From: Clavaria fumosa
Lineage: Eukaryota; Basidiomycota; Agaricomycetes; Agaricales; Clavariaceae
Length of the DNA stretch: 64,000 nt
Direction of reading: 5' to 3'
Assembly (NCBI GenBank): GCA_951802425.1
Contig: OX637796.1
Coordinates: forward strand, 4,402,001 to 4,466,000
Part shown: positions 20,999-32,893 of the stretch, piece by piece
Position numbering within the stretch: the first letter of the stretch is position 1
Layout of the letters: each line of letters begins with the position of its first letter
Notes under the pieces: model-generated
What the model was told of the DNA's origin: nothing
The model's input: the letters and a program-made list of their open reading frames with translations, nothing else
Database searches by the model: none
Translations under genes and position numbers: made by a program

Positions 20999-21636
20999 CA
21001 ACCCCTGTCCGCCCTAGCCCCGTGTCCTAACCCAGCTAGCCTGGACCCCTATCTCAAACTGTCACACTCTGTGACAGCTTATCCCCCTCATCCTCTTTCT
21101 CTTTACCCTGCCCACGGTGTGCAACAGAACCATGTGAAATTTTTACTGTGTGTAGATACACGTGACCAGACCCGGAGGAAGTCTACTGTGACCCTCCCCA
21201 AGAGACACCAAGTGCCAAAGGCCCAGAACTTTGCTTTACAGCTACGTACCAGTGAATCGTGTAGTGTACAGGGCACGGAAAGGCCCTATACATAGTTTTT
21301 CTGTAGTTTCCTGGTCCAGTGGACAGGGCCCTTGCTCTGTGACCATTGTCAGAAGGGCACACAGGCAACTCACTAGGAGTTGTGGAGTGACCACCTGGGA
21401 CACCATTCGGGCCCCACGCTAGCAACAAGTTTTATAGAATAAGAGTTCTATAAGTACCTAGATACATAGAGAGCAGCCTGAGAGGACAGGACTGCTAGGA
21501 GATCGAAGAAATCCTGAGTGCCCAAGGCCCGGAATTCTATTTACAGCGTCTGTGTCCGAGACCGGGTCGAGCCCAGCTCCCCCCCAATTCCCCCGTTACC
21601 AACGTCCCCGAAACCCCATCACCACCACCAGGGTCT

Positions 21637-22640
21637 GTGATGGCTTACCATGTCACCCCGCCTGAAGTCCATGCCACGAGGCTGGATTTAGTCATCGCCC
21701 CATTTGATGGGCAAAAAAGAAATTTCCATACATTCCTCCGGTCGCTCTGCCTCCTGTTTATGGCGAATCCGATAATCTATGCCACAGACCTGGCAAAGGT
21801 CCTCTACACCCTCAGCAAAATTACTGGCAAGGGGTTTGCCGCAGAATGGGCAAATGTGAAGGGAGAGGAAATCCTGGGTAACAACGAGGTTGGAACCTGG
21901 GCAGAATTTGTGGAAGAGATGAAGCGAGCATTCGATGACCCGAACGACCATGTGACTGCCCTCGCAGATATTGCGAGGTTGAAACAGGGTCTCATGATGG
22001 CACCTGAGTTCTTCGCAAAGTTCGAAACGATGTTCCGAAGAGCGGGGATGACAGAAGTGGCCGATTCGGACATCCTGGTCCATTGGCTGGAGTCGAATCT
22101 GAGCAGGAGGCTAGTGGGAAAGGTCTATGGTGTTTCGCCAATGCCAGAGACCTATGTGCAGTGGAAGGCACTTGCTGAAAAGCTAGATGCTCAGCAGCGT
22201 CACCTCGATGGAGTCATCGCACAACAGGACTCTGTGCGTCCTGCTCTGCCCACAACCAGCCGCCCCCTCCCTCAACAAACCCGCTTCGCCCCAGCCCCCC
22301 GTCCCTTCCTGGCCCAGCCTCTGGCCTGCACCCCTGCCCCTCCCACCATGCTGTGTCCCACCAATGCCGGTGATGCCATGGTGGTGGATCGTGCCCGTGC
22401 CCCTGGAGTGTTGCGCACCTGCTTCTGATGTGGCCAAGCTGGTCACATGGTGAGAGATTGCCAGCTCCAGGACACACATCCGCAGATCCCGAGGCTGCAG
22501 GTCCGCGCCGTGGAAAGCCAGGCACGTAGTGGAGAGGACTATGAGAACGAGATCGCACTGCTCCGAGACCACCTGGATTTGCTCGAGAGAGAGAAGAGGG
22601 CTCCTGTTGAGGAGCCGGATTTTGGAGACGAGGCCCAGTG
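21637..22640 (+). pseudogene. Gag of the inactivated chromovirus
   Basis: The frame begins MMAYHVTPPEVHATRLD and follows the Gag of the intact element through the capsid region. It then meets TGA (22426-22428) inside the zinc knuckle, where the intact copy has Arg (CFRCH). After the stop the frame continues (CGQAGHMVRDC, then a Glu/Lys-rich stretch) to about 22640. Another TGA and a frame change separate it from the protease part. Confidence 0.88.
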
Positions 22641-25600
22641 AGTCCGAACTGGAGTCTCAGGAGTAGATATCCCAGCCCCCCTCCCGTCCCTGTACCTGCA
22701 GCTAGTATCCCAAAATACACTATCTTGCAGCGGAGACACACCCGGATTGGGGCTGAGGTGAAGGACAAAGCGGAAACGGAAACTGCTAGAAGTGAAATAC
22801 CGAAAAGAGAAAAGGGGACTAGCAGCCAAGTGGAGCCAACAAAGCACCTTGCAGAGGTGCTGAAGGACACCCTATTGTGTATGCCCCAAGAGCTCTCCAT
22901 CCAGGTGCACCTGGAGGCTCTCAGCACTGGCAAAGGGGCAACTACGAAAGCCCTTGTCGACTCAGGCTGCACCAACTGCTTTATGGACTTGGAGTGGGCG
23001 AAAAAAGTGGGATTGGAACCATCTCCCTTGCTGAATCCAATCACCATGTATAATGTGGATGGAACACAGAACAGAGATGGTAAGATCCGGTATGGGATGG
23101 AGCTGCTTGTGACGGTTGGCGACCACCAGGAGCAGATCCACTTCCTGCTAGGGAAGACTCAGTCCCACACGGCGATCCTTGGGCATGATTGGCTAAAGCG
23201 TCATAATCCAGAGATTGACTGGGTGAAAGCTGAAGTAAGGCTCACCCGCTGCCCCAACTCCTGTGCCTCCTCCCCACACAGCCACCGGTCCCCTGTTCAA
23301 CCCTCAGGTCCACCAAAAGCGAGTACCCTGGCCTCGGCCAGTATCCCGGACACCCATTTTCCCAACACTGGCCCTACCCCTGATTGGCCCAGCTGCTACC
23401 CTTTGGTTTTTAGTGAAGCAAAGTGGGATGAGCTCCCCCGCTCCCGCCCTGACTTTGATATCAAAATCGAGTTTAAAACAGACCCTGGACACCTCTCCTC
23501 TAAGCTATACTCTCTGACGCGAGAAGAGATGGTGGAAATGAATCGCTGGGTGGATGAGCAGCTAGCTTCTGGACGAATCCGACCTTCGAAGTCCCCATAT
23601 GCGAGCCCCTTCTTCTTCAAACGTGAGAAGGACAAGCTGCGGCCAATTATCGATTACTCTAGGCTGAACTCGTATCTAATCAAAGACAAGTACCCCCTCC
23701 CCCTCATATGAGACACTGTGGATGTGTTAAAGGGGGCGACCATCTATTCCAAGATTGATGCGAAGGGAGGTTTCCCATCAATGCAGGTCTGGCCAGAACA
23801 TCAGCACCGCTGTGCTTTCCTAATGCCTCGTGGACTCTTCAAACCAGCAGTTATGTGGTTTGGGCTGCAGAATGCGCCTGCAACCTTCCAGCGCTTCATG
23901 AACCATGTGTTGAGAGAAGAGATTGCAGGGGGGCATGTCCGAGCCTATGTCGATGATGTTATAGTGTTTGCAGAGGATTTGGCTACACATCGGTATTGGA
24001 TGGATCGGGTCTTGAAGAAGTTTGGGGAGAATGGCCTGTGTCTCAGACTCAGCAAGTGCAAGTTCGAGAAGAGTGAGGTTTTCTTCCTGGGGATGAAGAT
24101 CTCCCACAACCGTCTAGAGCATGACCCAGCTAAAGGCATGGCGATCCGTAACTGGCCCAGACCAAAAAATGTGAAAGAGGTACAAAGATTCAACGGGATG
24201 CTGAACTACCTCCGCCGGCACATCCCAAATCTCTCTGCCTGGGCAAAACCACTCTTCCGGCTGACAGGGAAAGTCCCGTGGAGATGGGAGGAGGAGGAGG
24301 AAGCAGCCTTCCAAGATCTCCGCCTGGCACTAGTATCAGCCCCAGTCTTGGCTCTACCACAAGACAAAGGGAGATGGAAGGTAGAAACGGATGCGAGCAA
24401 CTTGGCGACTGGAGGAGTTCTCTCACAGCAGCAGGTGGATGGGACTTGGAGAGTTGTAGACTACATCTCCAAAGCCCTCACTGCAGCTGAGAAGAATTAC
24501 GATGTGTACGACAAGGAGTTCCTGGCTGTAATCCGGGCACTACGCGAGTGGCAGGCTTACCTGATTGGGGTGGAAGAGACTATCAAAATCTGGACAGACC
24601 ATGCTAACCTCCAGTACTTCCGGAAGCCCCAGAAGTTGAAACCGAGGCAGGTCCGTTGGGTTGGAGAGCTCCAGTGCTTTGACTTCGAGATCAAGTACCG
24701 TACTGGGAAGTCAAACACGAAAGCGGATGCACTCTCACGGAGGCCAGATTATGGAGAGATGGTGGAGGAGGATGCACCAGTACAGGTCTTCCCAGAGGCT
24801 GAGACCCGCACATCGTTCACATCGGAGATGGAGACGCTACTCCAGAAAAACAGCGCGGTATATGTGCAGAAGCCGGAGGAGCTTGATGATGAGTGGACGA
24901 GAGATCGGATGGGACTCTGGCGGAAGGCAGAAATCACTTGGGTGCCCCCAGAAGCACATGAGGCAGTGCTCACCTTTGAGCATGACCTCCCCATCGCAGG
25001 GCACCCTGGTCCACGGAAACTGAGGGCGGCTCTGCTGAGGTCCTACTGGTGGGTGGGCATGGTGAAGGATTCCAATCGGTATGCAGGTGGATGCGAGACA
25101 TGCCAACGAATCAAGCCTGATCGTACCAGGCGTGCCGCCCCGCTCCATCCGCACCCTGTCCCTGAGAGCCCCTGGGCAGTCATCTCTTGGGACATTGTTG
25201 GGCCTTTCCCCCTCTCACATGGTCACAATGCGATCCTTGTCATTGTTGACAAGTTTACAAAACGAACTCTCATCGAAGCTATTGGCCTTGACCTCACGGG
25301 ACTTGGTGCTGCCCGGATCCTTCGAGACCGGGTCTTCCGCGACCATGGAGTCCCGCAGAAAGTTGTGAGTGACTGGGGAACCCAATTTGTGTCCAGATTC
25401 ATGAGGGAGTTTTATGGGATGATTGGAGTTAAGGCGAACCCAAGCACTGCCTTCCACCCACAAACAGATGGACAGACAGAGCGGGTCAATCAGGAGGTGG
25501 AAGTGTATCTCCGGGCCTATGTTGACCATCTGCAGGATGATTGGGCAGAGTGGCTATCCACAGCCGAATTCGCGCTCAATAACCGTGAGCACTCAGCCAC

Positions 25601-26261
25601 TGGATTCACACCTTTCTATCTGGAGTATGGCTGGCACCCTTGGAATGGTGGTATCTGGCCGCCCTCTGAAGTGAACCCTGCAGCAGACGAGTGGATGGCC
25701 AAGCTCACGGAATCCCGAAGAGCAGCCAGGGATGCAATGGGGAAGGCGGCAGATGCAATGAAGGCTAGCTATGATAAAGGAAAGTGCCCAAGTCGTGAAT
25801 ACTCAAAGGGGGACTTAGTCTGGCTGGATACCCGGAACCTGAAAATGGATCAACCATCCAAGAAGCTTGACAACAAGCGGGCTGGACCCTTCACTATCGA
25901 AGAGAAGGTTGGACCAGCAGCATACTGACTCAAGCTCCCCCGAGCATGGCGCATTCACCGGGTTTTCAATGAGTTGCTACTCACCCCATATATTGCTCCC
26001 TCTTTCCCTTCCCAGAACTTGCCTCCACCCCCACCCCCCATGATTGACGATGACCACTTGGAGTATGAGGTGGAGGAAATTCTTGATATCAAGAAGGTTG
26101 GATGGGGAGTGAAGTATTTGGTGAAGTGGTTAGGATACCCCACAGAGGAGAACACCTGGGAACCTCGTCACAACCTCACTAACGTTGCACTGTTGCTCCG
26201 GGACTTCTTCCAGCAATACCCTGACAAGGCAAAGTTGGCAGGTCGAGACGCCCAGCCTTAA
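22638..26261 (+). pseudogene. Pol of the inactivated chromovirus, chromodomain included
   Basis: Protease (DSGCTNCFMD, ILGHDWLKRHNPE), RT start (SPYASPFFFK), RT core with YVDDVIVFAED, RNase H (ETDASNLATGG), integrase (CETCQRIKPD, WDIVGP, ERVNQEVE) and the chromodomain (YLVKWLGYPTEENTWEP) are all present in order. TGA codons at 23709-23711 and 25926-25928 replace Arg of the intact copy (PLPRIRDTV and GPAGYRLKL). At the second integrase Asp the motif is SDWGTQF instead of SDRGSQF (TGG at 25374-25376, again C to T). The pieces are otherwise collinear. Confidence 0.93.
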
Positions 26262-26272
26262 GAGGGGGGTGA

Positions 26273-26577
26273 TGTCAGGATCGCTTACATAAGCAGGTTG
26301 GAAAGGCCAAGATGGGATCGCAAAAGAGTTGTGGGAAGTTTGCGGACGAGTCACGTGACCTGAACAGGTGGTGTATTACATAATGGAAAAATTACGTGAC
26401 CCGGGCCTGGACGCATCACGTGACGCACGGGGTCCGAGCGTGGGAACGCCGGCAACTCCCGAACCGCTCGCTATATATACCACGTCGTTTTCTTACTTGT
26501 ACCCTTTTCCCCTTATGTTAGTATCGTCATCATCGACCTTACGTTAAGTTGTGTGAACCGTGAGACTAAGTCTGACA
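26273..26577 (+). repeat. 3' LTR of the inactivated chromovirus
   Basis: It starts directly after AAGAGGGGGGTGA, a polypurine-like tract shared with the intact element. It differs from the 5' LTR mainly by C/T and G/A changes. Confidence 0.92.
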
Positions 26578-26824
26578 CCAGGTGTCTGGACTCTAAGAAA
26601 AATTCAAGAACATACACATTAGTCAGGAATGTGGAACATCAAAAACACTTGCTTTGCCTTCTTGATCTGCCCTTTGTCATCTTGCCAACCAGCCAACATA
26701 AAAATCTCTACTCCCATCTGCTCTTTGACCAACCAGGAAAACTCCAAAGCATTATGCATAAACTTTCACAAAGCCAATCTTATGGTAAGGGAAGCAGCTG
26801 ACATAAGTTACAAATGGATAATGT

Positions 26825-28110
26825 GTGTATGATGAGGAGACTGATGATGTGAAGGTGGCAGTCAGAGAGAAAATGGAGGAAATTAAAGGGGAGTGTGAGT
26901 TTGAAAATCTGAGAGAGGGTAACATTGAGTCAGCACAAACACCTGAGCAATATCAGAGGTGTGTCATATTGTGGCCTATTCCTTGTATGTTTGCTTATCA
27001 TTGTCCTTTCAGAGCAATTGACAGGTTTACTCCAATGATGGTTGCCTTCTTGGAAGGAGTGGCTCTTGAAACTGGACATGCCTTCACTCTCCTTTGGGCT
27101 GGGCCAGAACTGAGGAAGGGTGGGTCAATCACAGTGAAAAGGTAATGTCAAAGTCTCAAAGCATTTCCTAACACTCATTCTGTCTTGCAGTATGCACATT
27201 GGGACCTTAGATAATGGATCAAATTTCTTGCTGTCTCACCCTGAGTTTGAAAAGACATATCTTAAGCACTTTCACTCTTTTGCTCATCTATTGTTCCATA
27301 AGTTCTTGTTCAATGAGTCTGTTAGCTCCATATCCTCACATGTCATCAGCCACTGAGATTTGCCAAGCCTGTGCTATACCTGAAGAGACCATTCCAACAG
27401 CTACTGTGCAGGCAGAGACATCCTCACATGCTTCAACTGACATTGATAATGACCCCTTTGCAATCAATGCTAATGTTGACTACTTAAACCTATCTGGACC
27501 TGGTGGTACCACCTTTGGCACACCTATGCCTGGGGTTGGCTTGCCTGCTTTTTCAACAGTGGATAATTTGTCGTTGATGCCGCCCATGGACCAGGATCTT
27601 CATGATTTATTTGCCTCCATTGTCCCTCCCTTACCTATTGCCTCTGACCCACTCTCATTGCCATTGCCAACACAAATGCCATCACCCACAGGTCTTTCCA
27701 TGTCATTTGATTTTGATAGTCCCTTCAATTCTGCGCCACTGTCATCTGTATCTTCTGCCCATGTTGACTGAAACAGCATGCCAATGTGGGTGCAAGATGC
27801 ACTCAACCATTTTCAAGAAATCAAGTATGGTGAAGTCTGGATGTTGTGCATTGATAGTTGGATTAAGTTTGAGCATGATGTTGGGTATGGTGTTGATTCA
27901 GCGAAGGTATGCATCACCTCTATCTTTCTGGTGATATGAACTAACTATTATGATAGCATTTGGCTGGCAATAAGCAGGGGCATCCAAAGGAGTTTGGATG
28001 GTGGACTACATGGGCATGCAAGTACTCCACCCTCCCCCAAATTGACAACATCAATGTGTTTGCCTCATTGTTCTGTGCATGGTGGGATGGTCAAGGTTGC
28101 AGAGAATAGT
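26825..28110 (+). pseudogene. Decayed hypothetical gene, basidiomycete-specific type
   Basis: Exon-like pieces are joined by good splice sites. One ends TPEQYQR, followed by GTGTGTC...TTTCAG at 26958-27012. The next reads AIDRFTPMMVAFLEGVALET...GGSITVKR, then GTAATG...TTGCAG (27142-27190). After it comes MHIGTLDNGSNFLLSHPEFE. Further on, a low-complexity Ser/Pro region (27430-27770) leads, after an in-frame TGA (27769-27771), to MWVQDALNHFQEIKYGEVW and a C-terminal Trp-rich segment (WWTTWACKYSTLPQID, CAWWDG). This resembles a family repeated in agaricomycete genomes. Function is unknown to me. It lies directly beside the chromovirus insertion. Confidence 0.5.
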
Positions 28111-28364
28111 CAGAGCACCTTATGGGTAGGTGGCATTCATGGAATCTTGGTCATGCTTTTGCTTTGTTGGTGGGGGCAGGTTGAAACTTCCTCAGCCTGG
28201 GTAGTGGCCATGAATGATGTCAAGGCATGCCTCAAAAAGCTGACAGTAGGTAAATGGCCAGTGAGCCCAATGGATGCATCAGCTTCCAAATCAGTCTGTC
28301 TTCTGTGATCAGCATGTCCTTTCCTTACTTTGCCATAAATCACACTCATCAATCTGAAACCTTG

Positions 28365-28680
28365 ATTGTAAGGTATTGCATGCAGCAGTGGCTGGGAGGG
28401 GTCAGTCAGGTAAAATACATATTGCAATCTATTGCAAGAGAAACTAGCTGCAATGGGAAGGGGCAAGAGAGTGAGAACACATATTGTCATCTATTGCAAG
28501 GACAAATGGCTGCATTGAGAAGGGTGGGGTGTATTGCAATCTATTGCAAGGGCAACTGCCTGCATTAGGAAGAGGCAGGTCAACCTATTGTGACTTATTG
28601 CAAGACAGTTGTCTGAGAAGGGAAATTGGTGGGGCAGATTCCAATAAATGCTAATCCATTGCAAGAGCTATTCTCCTCAT
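28365..28680. repeat. Degenerate tandem repeat around CTATTGCAAG
   Basis: The unit, about 60-75 bp, contains (G/C)TATTGCAATCTATTGCAAG...CTGCATTGAGAAGGG and occurs about four to five times. The same TATTGCAAG motif occurs three times at 525-595 near the left end of the window, so it belongs to a dispersed repeat. Confidence 0.75.
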
Positions 28681-28696
28681 TGGGAAAGAAGCATCA

Positions 28697-28906
28697 CAGG
28701 AGCAGCGACTTCAGTGGTGGTGGCACCAGCAGCAGCAGTGGTGATGACAGCGACATCAGCAGTGGCAGCTGCACCAGCAGTAGTGGCAGTGGTGACAGCA
28801 CCTGCAGCAGCGGCAGTGGCAGCAGCACCAGCAGCAGTGTCGGTGGCGGCAGTGGTGGTGGCAGTGGCACCAGTAGTGATGGCGGTGGCAGCAGCAGCAG
28901 GAATTA
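28697..28906. repeat. GCA/GTG trinucleotide-rich simple sequence
   Basis: Runs of AGC, GCA, GTG and GGC make up about 210 bp. Plus-strand frames would read poly-Ser/Gly or poly-Ala/Val. No surrounding exon supports coding. Confidence 0.85.
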
Positions 28907-28909
28907 TTA

Positions 28910-29160
28910 AGGCAATAGTACAAATTACATATAATTACTGTATCCTTGCTCTATTCTTGAGATAATTTCAATTTGGCCAAGGTAATTATATAAATTCAGT
29001 TTGAATTGGCTCTACTTATGAAATAATTTCAATTTTGGTCAAGGTAATTATGAAAACCTATCAATAATTATATAAACTTTGTTCTAATTATGAATAATTT
29101 ATAAGGGGACCTGTTTGATTATGTCTAATTAATATTATTCATAATTATAGCTAATTAGAT
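28910..29160. other. AT-rich spacer with recurrent TAATTAT
   Basis: TAATTAT/ATAATTA words recur many times, some as short inverted pairs. Nothing else is recognised. The decayed tyrosine recombinase begins at its right edge. Confidence 0.6.
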
Positions 29161-29164
29161 CTTA

Positions 29165-31166
29165 TTATTTCTAATTATCAAGGGAGGGTTTTCCTGATGT
29201 GGCAATGTCTTCACCTCTTGATCTCACTACTTTAGTACAGGGAAGTGTAGTGTTCATGACCCTAGGAGGGAGACAGGGGGGGACAAATCCTGAATGGTTG
29301 GGATGAAGGGAGTGGGGAAACGGGGCTGTTTAGGGAGCAGTTCCCCCAAGCGGGCTTGGCCCCAAAACGCACAGGCAGCCAGGGCCAGCACAGCAGCATC
29401 CATACCATCAGATGGGTTGAGGTGAAGACGGAGTGCAGGCCTCAGGCACAGCTGGCTAGAGCTTGGGGCAAGGTTTCCAATACCACACAGGACATAGTTG
29501 AGTCGGGTGCCACCCTGGTATGGCAGATTGTTGAGGATGTGCCATGCTTGGATGCCAGCAAGGTCATTACAGACAGCAGCAGCAGACCTGAGCCCTAGGG
29601 AGGCTGCTGCAAAGTTACAAAGGGTCTCTTCCTCAATTGGTAGGGTTAAGGAACTGGTCGAGGATTCACACCATGCGACGAAGCAGGTGATGCCCTGGTT
29701 GTAGAGGGTTCACATTGAGGGGGCCCAGGCAGCTGCGATAGCTGCAGTAACATTGTTGGAGAGGGCTGGCAGCACATGCTCCATGTCTAAAGGAAAAGGG
29801 GAGGGCAGCGCAGTAGTGACTGTGCTGCAGGTTTTATGGATACTAGGGTTTGGACACAATAAGTCAGCCTCATCATCATTTAGAGGTCTTTACAGGGGTA
29901 ACAGTACAGAGGAATGTCCAAAACAACCTCCGAGGATAGGTGCAGAATTAAACTGGGCAGAATAAGGAGACTATGGGATGATTGCGAAGAGCAGGAGGTT
30001 ATGGGGGTGACTGGACTGCTAGCTGGCTGGGGCCCACAAGGCTATGGAAGCAGAAGAGCCCAGGTCTTGGCTGACATTAACTGGGAGGACAAATTCATGC
30101 AGGGTGAACAGGACTGGGGCAAGTGGCAGCAATCAATCCCATGGGAGGGATAGACCCTGGGAGGGGCCATCTGCGAGGTTGTCTGCAGAGGCAATCCAGT
30201 CGAACTTGAGGTGTATGTTATAATCATGGGATAGCATAAGTGACTGATGCAGGGACTCATTCTGGAGCAGATTCCTGGAGTATTGGGCACCAAAGACACC
30301 TACAACACCAGCGTTATCAGAGCAGATTATGAATGTGAGGCCTGAGAGCCCAAGTTTGATGAGTGTGCCAATGGCAAGTTCAACTGCAATGGTTTCAGCC
30401 CAACCTATGCTGTGCCTGGCAGACTTCCATGAGGGTGCTAGTTTCCATGCTCACCAGCAGTTGTTGATGATGAGTCTGATCCCCCAGTCTGATGCATCCA
30501 CATGGACAGTGTCTGCAGTGATAGGCAGAGTAGGCAAAATCTGGACACCGCGCCAGGCTTAGGACAGTGTGACTTTCCACCACATAAGATCAGTGATGGC
30601 ATCTTTGGGCAGGTGCAGTCTTGTGAAGGGTGAGTTGTAATTCTCAAACTTTGCCAGTAAGTGGTAGAGGGAGGGTAGTTGGCTTCTGCTGAACTTGATG
30701 GTCACAGCACAGTGATTCAACGAACCAACAAGAGACTCAATATCCTTTCTTGATACTGAGCCTTCAGCAAGGCAGTGCTCAATCTTGAGAAGAAATTTTA
30801 CCCTTTTGTTCTCAGCCAAGCAAACAGACCTGTCAATGAGGTTCCAGATGAAGCCGAGGTACTTAAAGGAGGAGGCAAAAGGTATGCATTTCCCAGGTTT
30901 ACTGGACCAGGGCCAACCAAGCGAGAATGCAACGGAGTGGATAAGGGACTCATCATAGCCGAACTGACTCAAGGAGAGTTCTGGCTGTGGGAGGGGAAAG
31001 TGCCAGAAGAGGAAGTTGTCTGCCCATTTGATGATCTTGTCCACACCAAGGGAGAGGTATATGGAGATGATGGCATCAGCAACCCACCCAAAGATGCCAC
31101 TGGAGCTAGTGCACCTGAAGCAACAACAGTGGTCCACAAAGAAGGATCCATTCCAGGAGATGCAAA
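29165..31166 (-). mobile_element. DIRS/Ngaro-like retroelement remnant (RT, RNase H, tyrosine recombinase)
   Basis: Read on the minus strand from 31166: RT with SSSGIFGWVADA and WADNFLFW (the canonical ADD mutated to ADN), then KYLGFIWNL and a thumb region. Next is RNase H at about 30140-30520 with VDASDWGI, AETIAVELA, SDNAGV and NLADGPS (the D-E-D-D set). At about 29170-29800 follow a helical N-terminal domain and the tyrosine-recombinase motif FWGQARLGELL. The order RT-RH-YR fits DIRS/Ngaro elements rather than gypsy. Several TGA and TAA stops and the missing N-terminal RT (cut at 31166 by a gypsy fragment) show it is dead. No terminal repeats were found. Confidence 0.78.
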
Positions 31167-32893
31167 CATTAGTATTGTCATCATTGACCTTATGTTAAGT
31201 TGTGTGAGCATGAGACTGAGTCTGATACAATACTAACATCTGCCCATCCACCCTAGCCCCATGTCCTAACCTGGCTAGCCTGGACCCTTAATCTCAAACT
31301 GTGACATGTTGTCACAGCTCAGCCCCTATCATCCTCTACTTCTTTACCCTGCCCACAGTGTGCAACAGAACTGCATGAAATTTTTACTGTGTGTAGATAC
31401 ACATGACCGAAACTGGAGGATGACCTCTGACCCTGCCCAAGCAATACTGAGTGCACCAAGCCCAGTACCTTATTTACAGTGCCTGAGACTGGGACTGGGT
31501 CAAGCCCCACTCCCCCCCAATTCCCCTGTTACTGACATCCCTGAAACCCCATCACTGCCACCAGGGCCTGTGATGGCTGACCATGTCACCCTGCCTGTAG
31601 CCCCAACAAGGCTGGACCTGTCTGTTGCCCCCGTTGACGGGCAGAAAAGAAACTTCTGTACATTCCTCCAGTCACTATGCCTCCTGTTCATAGTGAACCC
31701 AACTATCTATGCCATGGACCTGGCAAAGGTCCTCTTTGCTCTAAGCAAAATAACTGGAGAAGGATTCACCACAGAATGGGCAAATATGAAAGCTGAGGAG
31801 ATCCTAGGGAATGGCGAAGCTGGAACCTGGGAAGAATTAGTGGCGGAGATGAGGAGGGCCTTCAACGACCCGAATGCATGACTGTGCTCACCAATATCAC
31901 TAGGCTGAAACAGGGCCTTATGACTGCACCCAAATTCTTTGCGAAATTCAAGACACTGTTCCGGAGAGCAGAGTTGGACAAAGTGAGGGATTCAGACATC
32001 TTGGTCCACTGGCTGGAGCTGAACCTCAGCAGGAGATTGGTGGGGAGGATCTATGGTGTCTCTCTGATGCCAGAAGACTACAGAGAGTGGAAGGCACTTG
32101 CTGAGAGGCTGGATGCCCAGCAGTGACGCTTCGACAGCATTATCGCCCAGCAGAACTCTGCACACCCTACCCCGCCTGCTGCCAACTGACCCCTCCCCCT
32201 CCAAACCCATTTTGCCCCTGCCCCTGCCCCTTGCTCCTACTTGGCCCAGCCATTGGCCCACACCCCTGCCCCTCCCATCATGCCATGCCCTGCTGCAGCT
32301 GGCAATGCCATGATGGTGGATTGTGCCCATGTCCCTGGAGTAGTATGCACTTGTTTCTGATGTGGTCAAGCTGGCCCATGGTGAGAGAGTGCCTGCTCTC
32401 AGACACATACCCGCAGATCTGGAGGCCACAGCTCCATGCTGTGGAAAGCCAGGCACAGAATGCTGAAGACTACAAGAATGAGATCGCACTGCTCCGAGAC
32501 CAGGTGCAGTTGCTTGAGAGAGAGAGGAAGGCTCCTGTTGAGGAGCAGGATTTTGGAGATGAGGCCCAGTAAGTCCAAACTGGAGCCTCAGGAGTAGATA
32601 TTCCAGCCCCCCTCCCATCCCTGTATCCACAGCTAGTATCCCGAAATATACTATCTTGCAGTGGAGACATACCCAGATTGGGGCTGAGGTGAAGGACAAA
32701 GTGGAAACAGAAACCACTAAGAGTGAAATACTGAAAAGGGAAATGGGGACTAGCAGGAAAGTGGAGCTGATGAAGTGCCTTGCAGAGGTGCTGAAGGACA
32801 CCCTATCACATATGCCCTGAGAGCTCTCCATCCAGGTGCACCTGGAAGCTCTCAGCACTGGCAAATGGGCAACTACAAAAGCCCTTGTTGACT
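31167..32893 (+). mobile_element. Truncated gypsy fragment: LTR end, leader, gag, start of protease
   Basis: The sequence starts inside the R-U5 part of a family-I LTR (TTAGTATTGTCATCATTGACC), runs through a primer-site-like CAATACTAACAT and a leader, and encodes gag in two frames (31574-31881 and 31878-32126) related to 21637-22428. The zinc-knuckle TGA (32358-32360) is shared with that copy. It stops at the protease DS codons near 32893. Confidence 0.85.

Larger units (their letters stand above)
20683..26577 (+). mobile_element. Full-length Ty3/gypsy chromovirus, family I, inactivated
   Basis: A 5895-bp element flanked by the perfect duplication CCAGG (20678-20682 and 26578-26582). The LTRs (304 and 305 bp) run TGTCAG...CTGACA and differ at roughly a dozen or more sites. 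The protein sequence follows the intact element at 5916-11529 closely, so they are sister families. Three in-frame TGA codons and a shift between gag and protease prevent a full polyprotein. Confidence 0.95.

Noticed and set aside
22214..23047. Minus-strand open frame opposite the inactivated chromovirus gag
   Set aside because: It matches the same antisense frame of the intact copy only because the sense strands are related.
28626..28965. Ser/Gly or Ala/Val repeat proteins from the trinucleotide stretch
   Set aside because: They exist only because of the simple repeat; no flanking exon, start context or conserved end.
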